Under the pieces are notes generated by a model. The model made no database searches. It saw only the letters and a program-made list of their open reading frames with translations, and had not been told where the DNA came from. From Pedobacter riviphilus (GTDB lineage Bacteria > Bacteroidota > Bacteroidia > Sphingobacteriales > Sphingobacteriaceae), in assembly GCF_014692875.1 (NCBI RefSeq), contig NZ_CP061171.1, positions 4,588,001 through 4,652,000 of the forward strand: a stretch of DNA of 64,000 bases. The letters run 5' to 3'. Position 1 is the stretch's first letter, and the number at the start of each line of letters is the position of its first letter. The translations under genes and the position numbers were made by a program. Below, piece by piece: positions 31,753 to 40,742 of the stretch.

Positions 31753-31832
31753 ATGATTGAATGATAGAATAATTTTTATGCAGCTAGCCATTTCTCTCAT
31801 TCAAAATTCCGTCATTCGCTAATTTATCATAG
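31753..31832. repeat. 8-nt periodic inverted tract between fcl and oxyR
   Basis: The left half (31753-31776) reads as 8-mers of ATGATNGA type. The right half (31793-31832) reads as 8-mers with TCAT/TCATT, the complementary polarity. The arrangement is the same as in the heptad tracts, with a period of 8. Confidence 0.5.
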
Positions 31833-31874
31833 CTAAAATTTATATATTTGTTTTGATAAATAAATTTTAACTAT

Positions 31875-32807
31875 ATGACTTTAGTTCAGCTAGAATATAT
31901 CGTTGCTGTAGATACTTACAGAAGTTTTGTTACCGCTGCAGATAAATGTTTTGTAACGCAACCTACCTTAAGCATGCAGGTACAAAAACTGGAGGAGTTG
32001 ATTAGCGTTAAAATTTTCGACAGAAGCAAACAGCCAGTAAGTCCTACTGAAATTGGCGCCCAGATTATTGCTCAGGCCAGAATCATTTTACAAGAAAGCG
32101 GAAAAATAAAAGAACTGATCAGCAGTCAGCAACAGGATGTTTTAGGCGAGCTAAGAATAGGTGTAATCCCAACTGTTGCACCGTACCTGCTGCCTGAAGT
32201 AATTTCGGCCATGCTGGATAAATATCCCGAATTAAAACTTTTAATCTGGGAATATACCACAGAAGACATTATTCACCATTTAAAAACAGGCGTACTCGAT
32301 TGCGGGATTTTAGCCACCCCACTTACCGACCCGAACATTACTGAAACCCCTTTATATTACGAAAACTTTGTAAGCTACATCAGCAAAAACAGCAAGCTTT
32401 ATAAAAAGAAGGCCGTTGATGCAGAAGACCTAAACGATGAAAACATCTGGCTTTTGAACGAAGGTCATTGTATGCGCAATCAGGTATTGAATATTTGCCG
32501 CTCTACAAAAAACAACAGATTACAGGGGCTGGAATACAATACAGGCAGTGTAGAAACCTTAGTGCGTATGGTTGATTTAAATGGAGGTGCAACATTACTC
32601 CCTGAGTTGGCCATAGCAGAATTAAATGCAAAACAGACCAATAAAGTTCGTCATTTTAAATCTCCTGAACCTGTGCGTGAGATCAGCCTGGTAACACATA
32701 AAAACTTCATCAAAAAAAGGATGCTCAATGCTTTAAAAGATGAGATTTTAGAAATTATCCCAAAAACAATGAAACAAAAAAAGAAAAAAGATATCGTTGG
32801 GATATAA
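31875..32807 (+). CDS. oxyR: OxyR-type LysR-family regulator
   Basis: 310 residues. An N-terminal LysR winged HTH (TLVQLEYIVAVDTYRSFVTAADKCF onward) is followed by a sensor domain. Cys199 and Cys208, in NEGHCMRNQVLNICR, fall in the same positions as the redox-active pair of E. coli OxyR, so peroxide sensing by disulfide formation is well supported. A -7 box TATATTTG at 31843-31850 precedes the gene. Superoxide dismutase lies about 1 kb downstream; the targets themselves are not seen. Confidence 0.92.
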   Translation: MTLVQLEYIVAVDTYRSFVTAADKCFVTQPTLSMQVQKLEELISVKIFDRSKQPVSPTEIGAQIIAQARIILQESGKIKELISSQQQDVLGELRIGVIPTVAPYLLPEVISAMLDKYPELKLLIWEYTTEDIIHHLKTGVLDCGILATPLTDPNITETPLYYENFVSYISKNSKLYKKKAVDAEDLNDENIWLLNEGHCMRNQVLNICRSTKNNRLQGLEYNTGSVETLVRMVDLNGGATLLPELAIAELNAKQTNKVRHFKSPEPVREISLVTHKNFIKKRMLNALKDEILEIIPKTMKQKKKKDIVGI

Positions 32808-32869
32808 ATCATCTTGAGAAGTTTAAAAGTGCGAAGCGATAGAAAAACTTCGAAAGCTTTAATATGGTT

Positions 32870-32947
32870 GTCATTGCAAGAAGGCTCTTTCAGCCGACGA
32901 AGCAGTCTTACAACGATCGCTAGAAGCATGCGCATTAAGATTGCGTG
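32870..32947. repeat. CGTCAT-type palindromic intergenic repeat
   Basis: Aligns with the reverse complement of 17982-18082, including TTTCAGCCGACGAAGCA, CGATCGC and GCATTAAGATTGC. It lies after oxyR, and no coding sequence is supported. Confidence 0.7.
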
Positions 32948-32970
32948 TACCTCATTTAAACTTCATGAAG

Positions 32971-33195
32971 TTACTCACGATCTTTATCTACATGATCAGC
33001 CAGCTTATAGCCTGCAGCAGCAGGATTTTTATCTTCTAAAAAGATCAAAATAATTAATGAAATAATGGGGATTAAAAAGGAAATGAAAAACCAGAACCAA
33101 AAATTCCGGCCTGTTCGCTTTGCCAAAAAACCTGCAAGTAACTGTGGCGATAATAGTAGTCCGAGTACAATAGTGCCTAAGATAATCTCTGGCAT
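32971..33195 (-). CDS. Small two-helix membrane protein
   Basis: 74 residues: an N-terminal helix (about 4-22), a basic loop AKRTGRNF, a second helix (about 32-52) and a polar tail with EDKNPAAAGYKLADHVDKDRE. It looks like a small PMP3-type or antitoxin-like membrane protein, but no family is assigned. Transcribed toward oxyR. Confidence 0.58.
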   Translation of the reverse strand: MPEIILGTIVLGLLLSPQLLAGFLAKRTGRNFWFWFFISFLIPIISLIILIFLEDKNPAAAGYKLADHVDKDRE

Positions 33196-33243
33196 TTGTT
33201 ATTGATTTAATTGATTACAAAACCACTGATTTGCTTAATAATA

Positions 33244-33705
33244 CTACTGATTTTGTTTTTCTACGGGAGGTGCAGATAGCAATCCTTTAATATCGCTCTC
33301 CACTTCTTCTTCTTCGCCTTTCTTCTTTTTCTTGTTTTTAGCTTTTAAGCCTTTACCGCTTAAACGTTCCTCAATAATTTTATCATATTCGGTTTGTTGC
33401 TCTGGCCTTAAAACATTGCGGATATTTTTTGAGGTTTCGTTCTGGAGTTTATAGAATTTATCTACATCCTCTTCGCGCGAGTTGCCTGCCTGTTGTCTTT
33501 TAATTAAATCAGCCTGCTCTTTCGCCTGGTTATAGGTAAAGCTGTAGATTACGCTTTTTTGCGTCCCATTAAGTTTTAATCGCTTATCCAGATCCTCCAC
33601 ATTCTTCTGTGCAATTTCTGTTGGAGTAGGTACTTTATTCTGTTGTGCACGTACCAATCCATTTGCACCAACAATAATTAAAAATAAAATTACAAGCCTT
33701 TTCAT
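33244..33705 (-). CDS. Secreted helical protein, Spy/CpxP-like
   Basis: About 153 residues from the ATG at 33705 (33714 is the longer option). A signal peptide ends near VRAQQ. The helical mature part has EDLDKRLKLNGTQKSVIYSFTYNQAKEQADLIK and NVLRPEQQTEYDKIIEERL, an arrangement like the LTxxQ motifs of Spy/CpxP-type chaperones, followed by a lysine-rich stretch KAKNKKKKKGEEEEVE. A periplasmic chaperone role is possible; I would not go further. Confidence 0.62.
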   Translation of the reverse strand: MKRLVILFLIIVGANGLVRAQQNKVPTPTEIAQKNVEDLDKRLKLNGTQKSVIYSFTYNQAKEQADLIKRQQAGNSREEDVDKFYKLQNETSKNIRNVLRPEQQTEYDKIIEERLSGKGLKAKNKKKKKGEEEEVESDIKGLLSAPPVEKQNQ

Positions 33706-33753
33706 TCCGAACATTTTATATCTGCGAAGTTACTTAATTATCTTAAAACAAGA

Positions 33754-33777
33754 AAGTCCCGATTTGCATCGGGACTT
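33754..33777 (-). terminator. Terminator of the superoxide dismutase gene
   Basis: AAGTCCCGAT (33754-33763) pairs with ATCGGGACTT (33768-33777). On the minus strand the stem is followed by T-rich sequence. Confidence 0.82.
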
Positions 33778-33803
33778 CTCTTAAATTTTATTTAATGTTT
33801 AGC

Positions 33804-34412
33804 TTATAAAGCTTTTTTGTAAAGCTCAGCAACTGCATCCCAGTTAATTACATTCCAAATGGCCGCTAAATAATCAGGGCGTTTGTTCTGGTATTTTAAG
33901 TAATAAGCGTGCTCCCAAACATCGATACCTAAAATTGGTGTGCCTTTTACCTCAGCAATATCCATTAAAGGATTATCCTGGTTTGGTGTAGAAGAAACTT
34001 GAAGTTTTTTATCAGCACCTACTGATAACCAAGCCCAACCAGAACCAAAACGGGTAGCACCGGCTTCTTGTAATTTAGTTTTAAGCTCGGCAAACGAACC
34101 AAAAGTTTCGTTAATGGCCTTAGCTAAATCGCCAGTTGGCTCACCACCCTTATTTGGACCTAAAATGTTCCAGAATAAAGAGTGATTATAATGTCCACCG
34201 CCATTGTTTCTTACAGCAGCAGGGAATTTTGAAATGTGTTTTACAATTTCCTCAATGCTTGAAGTCGCCTCTGGCTTACCTTCTAAAGCTTTGTTTAGGT
34301 TGGTAACGTAAGCCTGATGGTGTTTATCATGGTGGATTTCCATGGTAGTTTTATCAATATGCGGTTCTAATGCATCGGTTGCGTAATGTAACGCAGGTAA
34401 TTCAAAAGCCAT
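33804..34412 (-). CDS. sodA: Superoxide dismutase (Mn/Fe family)
   Basis: 202 residues with all metal ligands: His27 (MEIHHDKHH), His77 (YNHSLFW), Asp164 and His168 (DVWEHAYY). Gln145 in PNQDNPLM is the position that favours the Mn type, but the family is cambialistic in some species, so metal choice is not certain. There is no signal peptide, so the enzyme is cytoplasmic. It removes superoxide. Single gene with its own terminator. Confidence 0.95.
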   Translation of the reverse strand: MAFELPALHYATDALEPHIDKTTMEIHHDKHHQAYVTNLNKALEGKPEATSSIEEIVKHISKFPAAVRNNGGGHYNHSLFWNILGPNKGGEPTGDLAKAINETFGSFAELKTKLQEAGATRFGSGWAWLSVGADKKLQVSSTPNQDNPLMDIAEVKGTPILGIDVWEHAYYLKYQNKRPDYLAAIWNVINWDAVAELYKKAL

Positions 34413-34625
34413 AATGTTTTATGTTTAAAGATTTAAAAATGTTTCTTGTAGCAAATATAACATTAGAACGTTAAGATTTGTTCATGTTATTATCATCAAA
34501 TCGTTTTCTGTAAGAAGTTGTAAAGCCAGAAGGGTTGAAAAGTTGTAAGGTTCAGGCCGGTAAGTCTGAAAAAAAAGATTCATGGCTCATGGTTTGATTG
34601 CCTAATATGCAACCATCAACTCAAC

Positions 34626-35093
34626 CTATCTCTTCTTCGCAAAAAATCCTTTCATTAACGCTCCGCACTCCTCAGCCATTACACCGCCTTTTAATATTGT
34701 TTTGGGATGGAGCAGGTTTGCATTTTTAGAGATAAATCCTCTTTTCTCTTCTCTAGCGCCATACACAATGCGACCAATTTGTGTCCAATAACTTGCACCG
34801 GCACACATTACACAAGGCTCGATGGTTACATATAAAGTACAATCCCTTAAATATTTCCCTCCAATGGTTTGCGCAGCAGAAGTAAAAGCCTGCATTTCGG
34901 CATGTGCTGTTACATCATTAAAGCGTTCAGTTAAGTTATAACCACGGCCAATAATCCTGTTTTTACTTACTACTATAGCGCCTATCGGAATTTCATCATC
35001 AGCCAAAGCTTTTCTTGCTTCTTCCAAAGCCAGTTTCATATAATGGATGTCTTCTTCTTCGGGATCCGTATTTTCGAAATTGTAAAAACTCAT
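34626..35093 (-). CDS. tadA: tRNA-specific adenosine deaminase (nucleoside deaminase)
   Basis: 155 residues with the zinc deaminase motifs HAE (His64, Glu66) and PCVMC (Cys94, Cys97). This order and spacing fits TadA, which converts A34 of tRNA-Arg to inosine; the family also includes guanine deaminases. The N-terminal 15 residues are acidic and variable. Confidence 0.88.
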   Translation of the reverse strand: MSFYNFENTDPEEEDIHYMKLALEEARKALADDEIPIGAIVVSKNRIIGRGYNLTERFNDVTAHAEMQAFTSAAQTIGGKYLRDCTLYVTIEPCVMCAGASYWTQIGRIVYGAREEKRGFISKNANLLHPKTILKGGVMAEECGALMKGFFAKKR

Positions 35094-35164
35094 GGAGCAA
35101 ATATAGGGTATAGTTCAGTAGTTTTGCCCCTCATATGTGTTGTAAACTTCTGGAGTGAGATTGA

Positions 35165-35269
35165 TTTTTGAAGCGCAACGCGAGCGCTAATCGGCTACTG
35201 TATTCCTGCTTTGCATTTCAAGTCCGCCCTCGTTCCTCGCTTGCATGCTTCCCACTTCAATCAGGGCTA
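35165..35269 (-). repeat. ~100-bp structured intergenic repeat, copy 2
   Basis: On the minus strand it begins TAGCCCTGATTGAAGTGG and ends TGCGCTTCAAAAA. It aligns along its length with 40864-40969 (CTGATTGAAGTG, TGCAAGCGA, GCGGACTT, AAAGCAGGA, CCGATTA). It lies downstream of csaA and has no open frame. Confidence 0.8.
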
Positions 35270-35307
35270 TTAGCGTCGAGTCTCAGCTAAAACACTTCAG
35301 AAATCGG

Positions 35308-35643
35308 CTAAATCAACTTACTCCCATTAGGCACTTTACTTTGCACAGCTGTTAATACGATATCGCCGTTTTCATCAGCAAAACCGGTAACTAAAAATTC
35401 GGACATAAATTTTCCGATCTGTTTTTTAGGAAAGTTAATTACCCCAACAATCTGTTTTCCGGGTAATTCGTCCAATGTATAATGTTTGGTAATTTGCGCG
35501 CTGCTCATTTTAATGCCGAATTCGCCAAAATCTACCTTCACTTTATATGCCGGTCTTCGGGCTTCAGGAAATTCGAAGGCCTCTAAAATGGTCCCCACCC
35601 TTAATTCCACCTTTTCGAAATCATTCCAGGTAATCTCTTCCAT
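35308..35643 (-). CDS. csaA: tRNA-binding protein (CsaA-like)
   Basis: 111 residues forming a single OB-fold tRNA-binding domain: VELRVGTILEAFEFPEARRPAYKVKVDFG and VVGVINFPKKQIGKFMSEFLVTGF, as in CsaA and the C-terminal region of some MetRS. CsaA proteins are described as chaperone-like and associated with protein export. The length is the family's usual one. Confidence 0.88.
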   Translation of the reverse strand: MEEITWNDFEKVELRVGTILEAFEFPEARRPAYKVKVDFGEFGIKMSSAQITKHYTLDELPGKQIVGVINFPKKQIGKFMSEFLVTGFADENGDIVLTAVQSKVPNGSKLI

Positions 35644-35724
35644 AGCTTAATTTTAATGTATAGACGGCAAAAATATAAATTATTAAATAATTCGGGTATA
35701 GCTTAAATTAGCACAAATATGCAA

Positions 35725-35738
35725 TTCAACCGATTGCA
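35725..35738 (+). promoter_or_regulatory. LacI-type operator, distal site (xylB)
   Basis: TTCAACCGATTGCA, a partial palindrome with the central CG of LacI/GalR operators. It lies 71 bp (centre to centre) upstream of the proximal site, close to seven helical turns, so looping is possible. Confidence 0.6.
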
Positions 35739-35764
35739 TTAAAAAGAATAGATTTTACAAAAAA

Positions 35765-35795
35765 TTTGCGTTTTATCTTTTAACCACTATCTTTA
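35765..35795 (+). promoter_or_regulatory. Promoter of the xylose operon
   Basis: TTTG at 35765-35768, a 19-bp spacer and TATCTTTA at 35788-35795. The -7 box deviates from TAnnTTTG only in the last base. The predicted start near 35801 falls inside the proximal operator, which would explain repression. Confidence 0.55.
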
Positions 35796-35811
35796 TGCAA
35801 CCGTTTGCATA
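35794..35811 (+). promoter_or_regulatory. LacI-type operator, proximal site (xylB)
   Basis: TATGCAACCGTTTGCATA: a near-perfect palindrome (16 of 18 positions) with the central CG and TGCAA half-sites typical of LacI/GalR repressors. It overlaps the predicted transcription start. A similar site lies at 62936-62949 upstream of susC. Confidence 0.75.
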
Positions 35812-35837
35812 GCCAAATATTAAAATAATTTAAAACG

Positions 35838-37322
35838 ATGTATTTATTAGGGATTGATTTAGGTACCTCATCTATAAAGGTCGCAGTTGTTGATGCAACT
35901 ACACAAAGAAACATAGCCACCGCTCAGTATCCAGAGGAGGAAACAGCCATCAAATCTTTACAGTCCGGCTGGGCAGAACAATCACCTAACGATTGGTGGC
36001 AAAATGTTCAACTGGCCATTCTCAAATTAAATTCGACAGGCCTTTTTGATCCTAAAGAAATTAAAGCCATTGGTATTGCGTACCAAATGCACGGATTGGT
36101 TATTGTAGATAAAAACCAGCAGGTGCTCCGCGATAGTATTATCTGGTGCGATAGCAGAGCGGTTGAACTAGGCAATAGCGCTTTTGAGGCGATTGGGCAC
36201 GAAAAATCGTTAAAACATTTATTAAACTCTCCAGGAAATTTTACGGCCTCAAAACTGGCCTGGGTAAAAGCAAACGAACCAGACATCTATAGTCAAATTG
36301 ACAAGATAATGCTACCTGGCGATTTCATTGCGATGAAATTAACCGGAGAAATTACAACAAGTATTTCTGCACTATCTGAAGGCATTTTCTGGGATTTTGA
36401 AAACCACGAAATTTCTAAAGATGTAATGGATTATTATGGCATTTCGGACAACCTTATCCCAACGGTGAAACCCTTATTTTCAGAACATGGTTATTTAAAT
36501 GCAGATATTGCACATGCGTTGGGTCTACCAATCGGAATTCCAATTGCGTATAAATCTGGCGATCAGCCGAACAATGCGCTTTCTTTAAATGTATTAAAAC
36601 CCGGAGAGGTTGCCGCCACTGCCGGAACATCGGGAGTGATTTACGGCGTAAGCGACGGGCTTACTTACGATAAACAATCGAGAGTAAATACCTTTGCGCA
36701 CGTCACCTATTCGGAGGAAAAAAAACACACTGGCGTTTTACTTTGTATCAATGGTACCGGCAGTATGTACCGTTGGGCAAAACATAATTTCGCACGACAG
36801 GCTACCTATACCGAGCTGAATACGCTGGCATCAAAAGCACCAATAGGTAGCAAGGGTTTAAAAGTGCTTCCGTTTGGAAACGGTGCCGAAAGGATGTTAA
36901 ACAACAAATATACCGGAGCTCAATTATTAGGTATTGATTTAAACCTCCACAATCAATCAGATATCTTCAGAGCGGTACAAGAAGGGATTGCTTTTTCTTT
37001 CCGTTATGGATTGGATATTATGCGAGAAAATGGCATGCAGCCTAAAGTCATCCGGGCCGGAAGGGCCAACCTTTTTTTAAGTGATGTATTTGCACAAACT
37101 TTTGTAGACGTTACAGGCATTCCGGTGGAACTTTACGAAAACGATGGTAGTGTAGGTGCAGCATTAGGTGCAGGTATAGGTGCCAAAATTTTTAAAAGTG
37201 AAGAAGAAGCTTTTAGCAACCACCAAGTAATTAATACTTTAACACCACAACATTCAGCTGTATATGAAGCAATCTATCAGGATTGGAAAGAAATATTAGA
37301 AAAACAATTAGCAATTGGTTAA
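35838..37322 (+). CDS. xylB: Xylulokinase
   Basis: 494 residues, the usual length for FGGY kinases. The first phosphate-binding loop is LLGIDLGTSSIKVAVVD at the N-terminus, and the xylulokinase pattern is seen in GWAEQSPNDWW, GSMYRWAKHNF and the C-terminal RAGRANLFLSDVFAQTF. It phosphorylates D-xylulose. First gene of the xylose operon: xylA follows after a 73-bp spacer that is a heptad-periodic palindrome. Expression should respond to the two LacI-type operators upstream. Confidence 0.93.
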   Translation: MYLLGIDLGTSSIKVAVVDATTQRNIATAQYPEEETAIKSLQSGWAEQSPNDWWQNVQLAILKLNSTGLFDPKEIKAIGIAYQMHGLVIVDKNQQVLRDSIIWCDSRAVELGNSAFEAIGHEKSLKHLLNSPGNFTASKLAWVKANEPDIYSQIDKIMLPGDFIAMKLTGEITTSISALSEGIFWDFENHEISKDVMDYYGISDNLIPTVKPLFSEHGYLNADIAHALGLPIGIPIAYKSGDQPNNALSLNVLKPGEVAATAGTSGVIYGVSDGLTYDKQSRVNTFAHVTYSEEKKHTGVLLCINGTGSMYRWAKHNFARQATYTELNTLASKAPIGSKGLKVLPFGNGAERMLNNKYTGAQLLGIDLNLHNQSDIFRAVQEGIAFSFRYGLDIMRENGMQPKVIRAGRANLFLSDVFAQTFVDVTGIPVELYENDGSVGAALGAGIGAKIFKSEEEAFSNHQVINTLTPQHSAVYEAIYQDWKEILEKQLAIG

Positions 37323-37379
37323 TGGTTGATAGTCCATAGTGAGATCTACTATGAACTATTGACCAATAGACCATCAACC
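37316..37379. repeat. Palindromic 7-nt periodic tract between xylB and xylA
   Basis: The left half (37316-37343) is four 7-mers of TGGTTNA/TAGTNNN type. The right half (37344-37378) is five 7-mers with ACT/GACC, the complementary polarity. The halves pair at about 18 of 22 positions, so the tract could fold into a long hairpin. The start overlaps the xylB stop codon. Confidence 0.7.
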
Positions 37380-37395
37380 AAAAAAAACAAAAAAC

Positions 37396-38001
37396 ATGAC
37401 AAAAGTAGTAACAGGAGCAAAAGAATTTTTCAAAGGCATTGAGCAGATCAAATTTGAAGGTCTGGAAAGCGATAATCCATTAGCATTTAGATGGTATGAT
37501 GCCAACAAAGTAGTAGCGGGCAAAACCATGAACGAACATTTTAAGTTTGCTTGTGCTTATTGGCACTCATTTAATGGTAATGGTGCCGATCCATTTGGAG
37601 GCGCAACGCACATTTTCCCTTGGGATGAAAAAAAAGATGCAGTAGAAAGGGCGAAAGATAAAATGGATGCAGCCTTTGAATTTATTACCAAAATGCAGAT
37701 CCCATATTATTGTTTCCATGATGTGGATGTGGTAGATTATAGCGACGATATTGCCGAAAACGAACGCAGGTTACAGGCTCTTGTTGAATATGCCAAACAA
37801 AAACAAGCAGATAGCGGCGTAAAACTATTATGGGGAACAGCCAATTTATTTAGCCACAAGCGCTACATGAATGGTGCATCTACCAATCCTGATTTTCATG
37901 TGCTGGCACATGGGGCCGCCCAGGTTAAAGCAGCTTTAGACGCTACCATTGCCCTTGGTGGCGAAAATTATGTTTTCTGGGAGGAAGAGAAGGCTATATG
38001 A
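37396..38001 (+). CDS. xylA: Xylose isomerase, N-terminal part (frameshifted)
   Basis: 201 residues covering the first half of the TIM barrel: [14 protein letters not shown], the catalytic-His region CFHDVDVV and [15 protein letters not shown]. The frame is normal to ENYVFW and then reads EEEKAI before a stop. Adding one G to the GGG run at 37979-37981 restores the family sequence [14 protein letters not shown] and joins the following fragment. The enzyme converts D-xylose to D-xylulose. A sequencing error is the simplest cause. Confidence 0.9.
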   Translation: MTKVVTGAKEFFKGIEQIKFEGLESDNPLAFRWYDANKVVAGKTMNEHFKFACAYWHSFNGNGADPFGGATHIFPWDEKKDAVERAKDKMDAAFEFITKMQIPYYCFHDVDVVDYSDDIAENERRLQALVEYAKQKQADSGVKLLWGTANLFSHKRYMNGASTNPDFHVLAHGAAQVKAALDATIALGGENYVFWEEEKAI

Positions 38002-38726
38002 GCTTATTGAATACCAACATGAAACGTGAGCAGGAGCATTTGGCCAAATTCTTACATGCCGCTAAAGATTATGCGCGCAAACAAGGTTTCAAAGGAACAT
38101 TCTTCATTGAACCAAAACCTTGCGAACCTTCTAAACATCAATATGATTACGATGCTGCAACAGTAAAAGGCTTTTTACAACAATACGATCTGTTGGCCGA
38201 TTTCAAATTAAATTTAGAAGTTAACCACGCTACTTTGGCTGGTCATACTTTCCAGCATGAATTACAGGTTGCTGTAGATAATGGTTTATTAGGATCTATC
38301 GACGCTAACCGTGGCGATTATCAGAATGGCTGGGATACTGATCAGTTCCCTAATGATATCAACGAACTAACGGAAACTATGTTAATCATTTTAGAGGGTG
38401 GCGGCTTACAAGGCGGAGGCGTAAACTTCGATGCGAAAATCCGCCGTAACTCAACTGATCCGAAAGACTTGTTCTATGCGCATATTGGCGGCATGGATAT
38501 CTTTGCAAGGGCATTAATCACGGCAGATGCCATTCTTCAAAAATCAGATTACAAAAAAGTAAGGGCAGACCGTTATGCTTCATTTGATAGTGGAAAAGGT
38601 GCCGAATTTGAACAAGGCAAACTAAGTTTAGAAGATTTAAGGAACTACGCTGCAGAAAATGGCGAACCAGAGGTACGCAGCGGGAAGCAAGAATATCTGG
38701 AAAACTTAATTAACAGGTATATTTAA
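37998..38726 (+). pseudogene. xylA: Xylose isomerase, C-terminal part after the frameshift
   Basis: 242 residues that continue xylose isomerase exactly: [18 protein letters not shown], the metal-binding [27 protein letters not shown], and [21 protein letters not shown]. The two pieces together give about 440 residues, the family length. The ATG overlaps the TGA of the N-terminal fragment. Without the first half, the catalytic His is missing and the fragment should be inactive on its own. Confidence 0.88.
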
Positions 38727-38977
38727 AATTAATTCTCCCTGGTTTGTGAAGGCACAGGCCAGGGATGATACATACTTTATTTCAACAAATCTCAAAAATT
38801 TCTCCGTTCTGCTGCAAAGCAGTCGAAATGACGATGAACTTAGTCTATCTTAGCTTAATAACCTTGAAATTAAGATGGATGAATTAATAAACGTCACTTT
38901 AACATTTTTTAATTCAAAAAAAGCGGAGATTAATTTATGATTTTGCTACATTTAGATTTCTAAACCAAATAACTTAA

Positions 38978-40645
38978 ATGAAAGTCACAGATTACATTAT
39001 TTTTCTAGCCTACTTTGCCATTGTGGCAATTTACGGTTTTTGGATTTACCACCGTAAAAAACAAAAGCAGATGAGCAGCAAGGATTATTTTCTTGCGGAA
39101 GGTTCACTTACCTGGTGGGCAATTGGCACATCCTTAATTGCCTCGAACATTAGTGCCGAGCAATTTGTAGCCATGAGTGGCGATGGATTTAAAATGGGAC
39201 TAGCCATTTCTACTTACGAATGGATGGCAGCTGCAACATTGGTAATTGTAGCTACATTTTTTATTCCCGTATATCTTAAAAATAAGATCTACACCATGCC
39301 ACAATTTTTAAGTCAACGTTACAACGGCACCGTAGCCATGATTATGGCTGTGTTTTGGTTGTTATTGTATGTTGTAGTAAACCTAACCTCTATCTTGTAC
39401 CTGGGGGCCTTAGCTGTAAGCAGTATTTCGGGTATTGGCTTTTGGTATTGTATGATGGGTCTAGCTATTTTTGCTGTAATTATAGCATTAGGTGGCATGA
39501 AAGTAATTGGTTACACGGATGTAATCCAGGTAGCGTTTTTAATTTTCGGCGGTTTAGCAACTACTTATTTAGCGCTTAATTTAGTTAGCGATCATTTTGG
39601 CGGCCATGGCGTATTAGATGGTTTATCGTTCTTAAGAGAAAAAGCACCAGATCATTTCCACATGATATTTAAGAAAGACAGTGCCAATTACGCCTCATTA
39701 CCTGGTATGACGGTACTGCTCGGCGGGATGTGGATAGTAAACTTAAACTATTGGGGCTGTAACCAATACATTACCCAGCGTGCTTTAGGTGCTGATCTAA
39801 AAACAGCCAGAGCAGGTATTTTATTTGCTGCCTTTTTAAAGCTGCTAATGCCACTAATTGTAGTTTTGCCAGGTATTGCAGTATATATGTTGTATCAGGA
39901 AAAAACAGGTATTGATGTAAACTCAATGATGCCTGGAGGAGAGCTTCGCCCGGATAGGGCTTACCCTACTTTATTGAGTATCTTACCAACAGGGTTAAAA
40001 GGTTTATCTTTTGCAGCATTAACCGCAGCGATTGTTGCCTCATTAGCTGGTAAAATTAATAGTATCTCCACCATTTTTACTTTAGATATTTTTAAGAAAC
40101 ACATTAATTTAGAAGCCAGTGAGAAAAAACTGGTAAGTACCGGACGCGTAGTGGTAATTGTTGCCATGGCTATTGCTATCGGTATTTCGCCCTTCTTAGG
40201 TATCGATAAAAAAGGTGGTTTCGAATTTATTCAGGAGTATACAGGTTTTGTGAGTCCTGGTATTTTTGCCATGTTTATATTGGGCTTCTTCTGGAAAAAA
40301 ACTACTTCAAATGCAGCCCTGTTTGCTACTGTTGGTGGATTTGGTTTATCAGTATTGTTAAAATTCTTGCCGGGAATGATGGATTTATCTTTCCTTCACA
40401 ATTTTGGATTCTCGGTGGCCAATGCAGATGGAATCTACGAAATACCTTTCTTAGATAGGATGGGCATTGTATTCGTAATATGTATTGTAGTAATGTTTGC
40501 CATTAGTATGTTCGAAAACAGCAAAGGCGATAAATCTAATGGTTTAGAAGTCGATTCGAGCATGTTTAAAGTTCATCCTTCGTTTGCCGTTGGATCGCTG
40601 ATTGTGTTCGGAATTTTAGTTGCACTTTACTCTACTTTCTGGTAA
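38978..40645 (+). CDS. Sodium/solute symporter (SSS family), probably for xylose
   Basis: 555 residues with about 14 membrane helices. SSS-family features are KDYFLAEGSLTWWAIGTSLIASNISAEQF near the N-terminus and later segments such as MWIVNLNYWGCNQYITQRAL, close to the SglT sugar transporters. Its place behind xylB-xylA makes xylose the best guess. It may be transcribed with the operon or from its own -7 box TACATTTA at 38947-38954. A good terminator follows at 40670. Confidence 0.88.
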   Translation: MKVTDYIIFLAYFAIVAIYGFWIYHRKKQKQMSSKDYFLAEGSLTWWAIGTSLIASNISAEQFVAMSGDGFKMGLAISTYEWMAAATLVIVATFFIPVYLKNKIYTMPQFLSQRYNGTVAMIMAVFWLLLYVVVNLTSILYLGALAVSSISGIGFWYCMMGLAIFAVIIALGGMKVIGYTDVIQVAFLIFGGLATTYLALNLVSDHFGGHGVLDGLSFLREKAPDHFHMIFKKDSANYASLPGMTVLLGGMWIVNLNYWGCNQYITQRALGADLKTARAGILFAAFLKLLMPLIVVLPGIAVYMLYQEKTGIDVNSMMPGGELRPDRAYPTLLSILPTGLKGLSFAALTAAIVASLAGKINSISTIFTLDIFKKHINLEASEKKLVSTGRVVVIVAMAIAIGISPFLGIDKKGGFEFIQEYTGFVSPGIFAMFILGFFWKKTTSNAALFATVGGFGLSVLLKFLPGMMDLSFLHNFGFSVANADGIYEIPFLDRMGIVFVICIVVMFAISMFENSKGDKSNGLEVDSSMFKVHPSFAVGSLIVFGILVALYSTFW

Positions 40646-40669
40646 AATTAAAAATCAAGAATATATAAA

Positions 40670-40699
40670 AGGCTCGCAATGAAAGTTGCGAGCTTTTTT
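40670..40699 (+). terminator. Terminator of the xylose operon
   Basis: GCTCGCAA (40672-40679) pairs with TTGCGAGC (40686-40693), followed by a T-run. It lies 25 bp after the symporter stop. Confidence 0.9.
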
Positions 40700-40742
40700 G
40701 TTTATCTACTGGCTGTGTTACCAACAACCCAATTGGCTAAAA

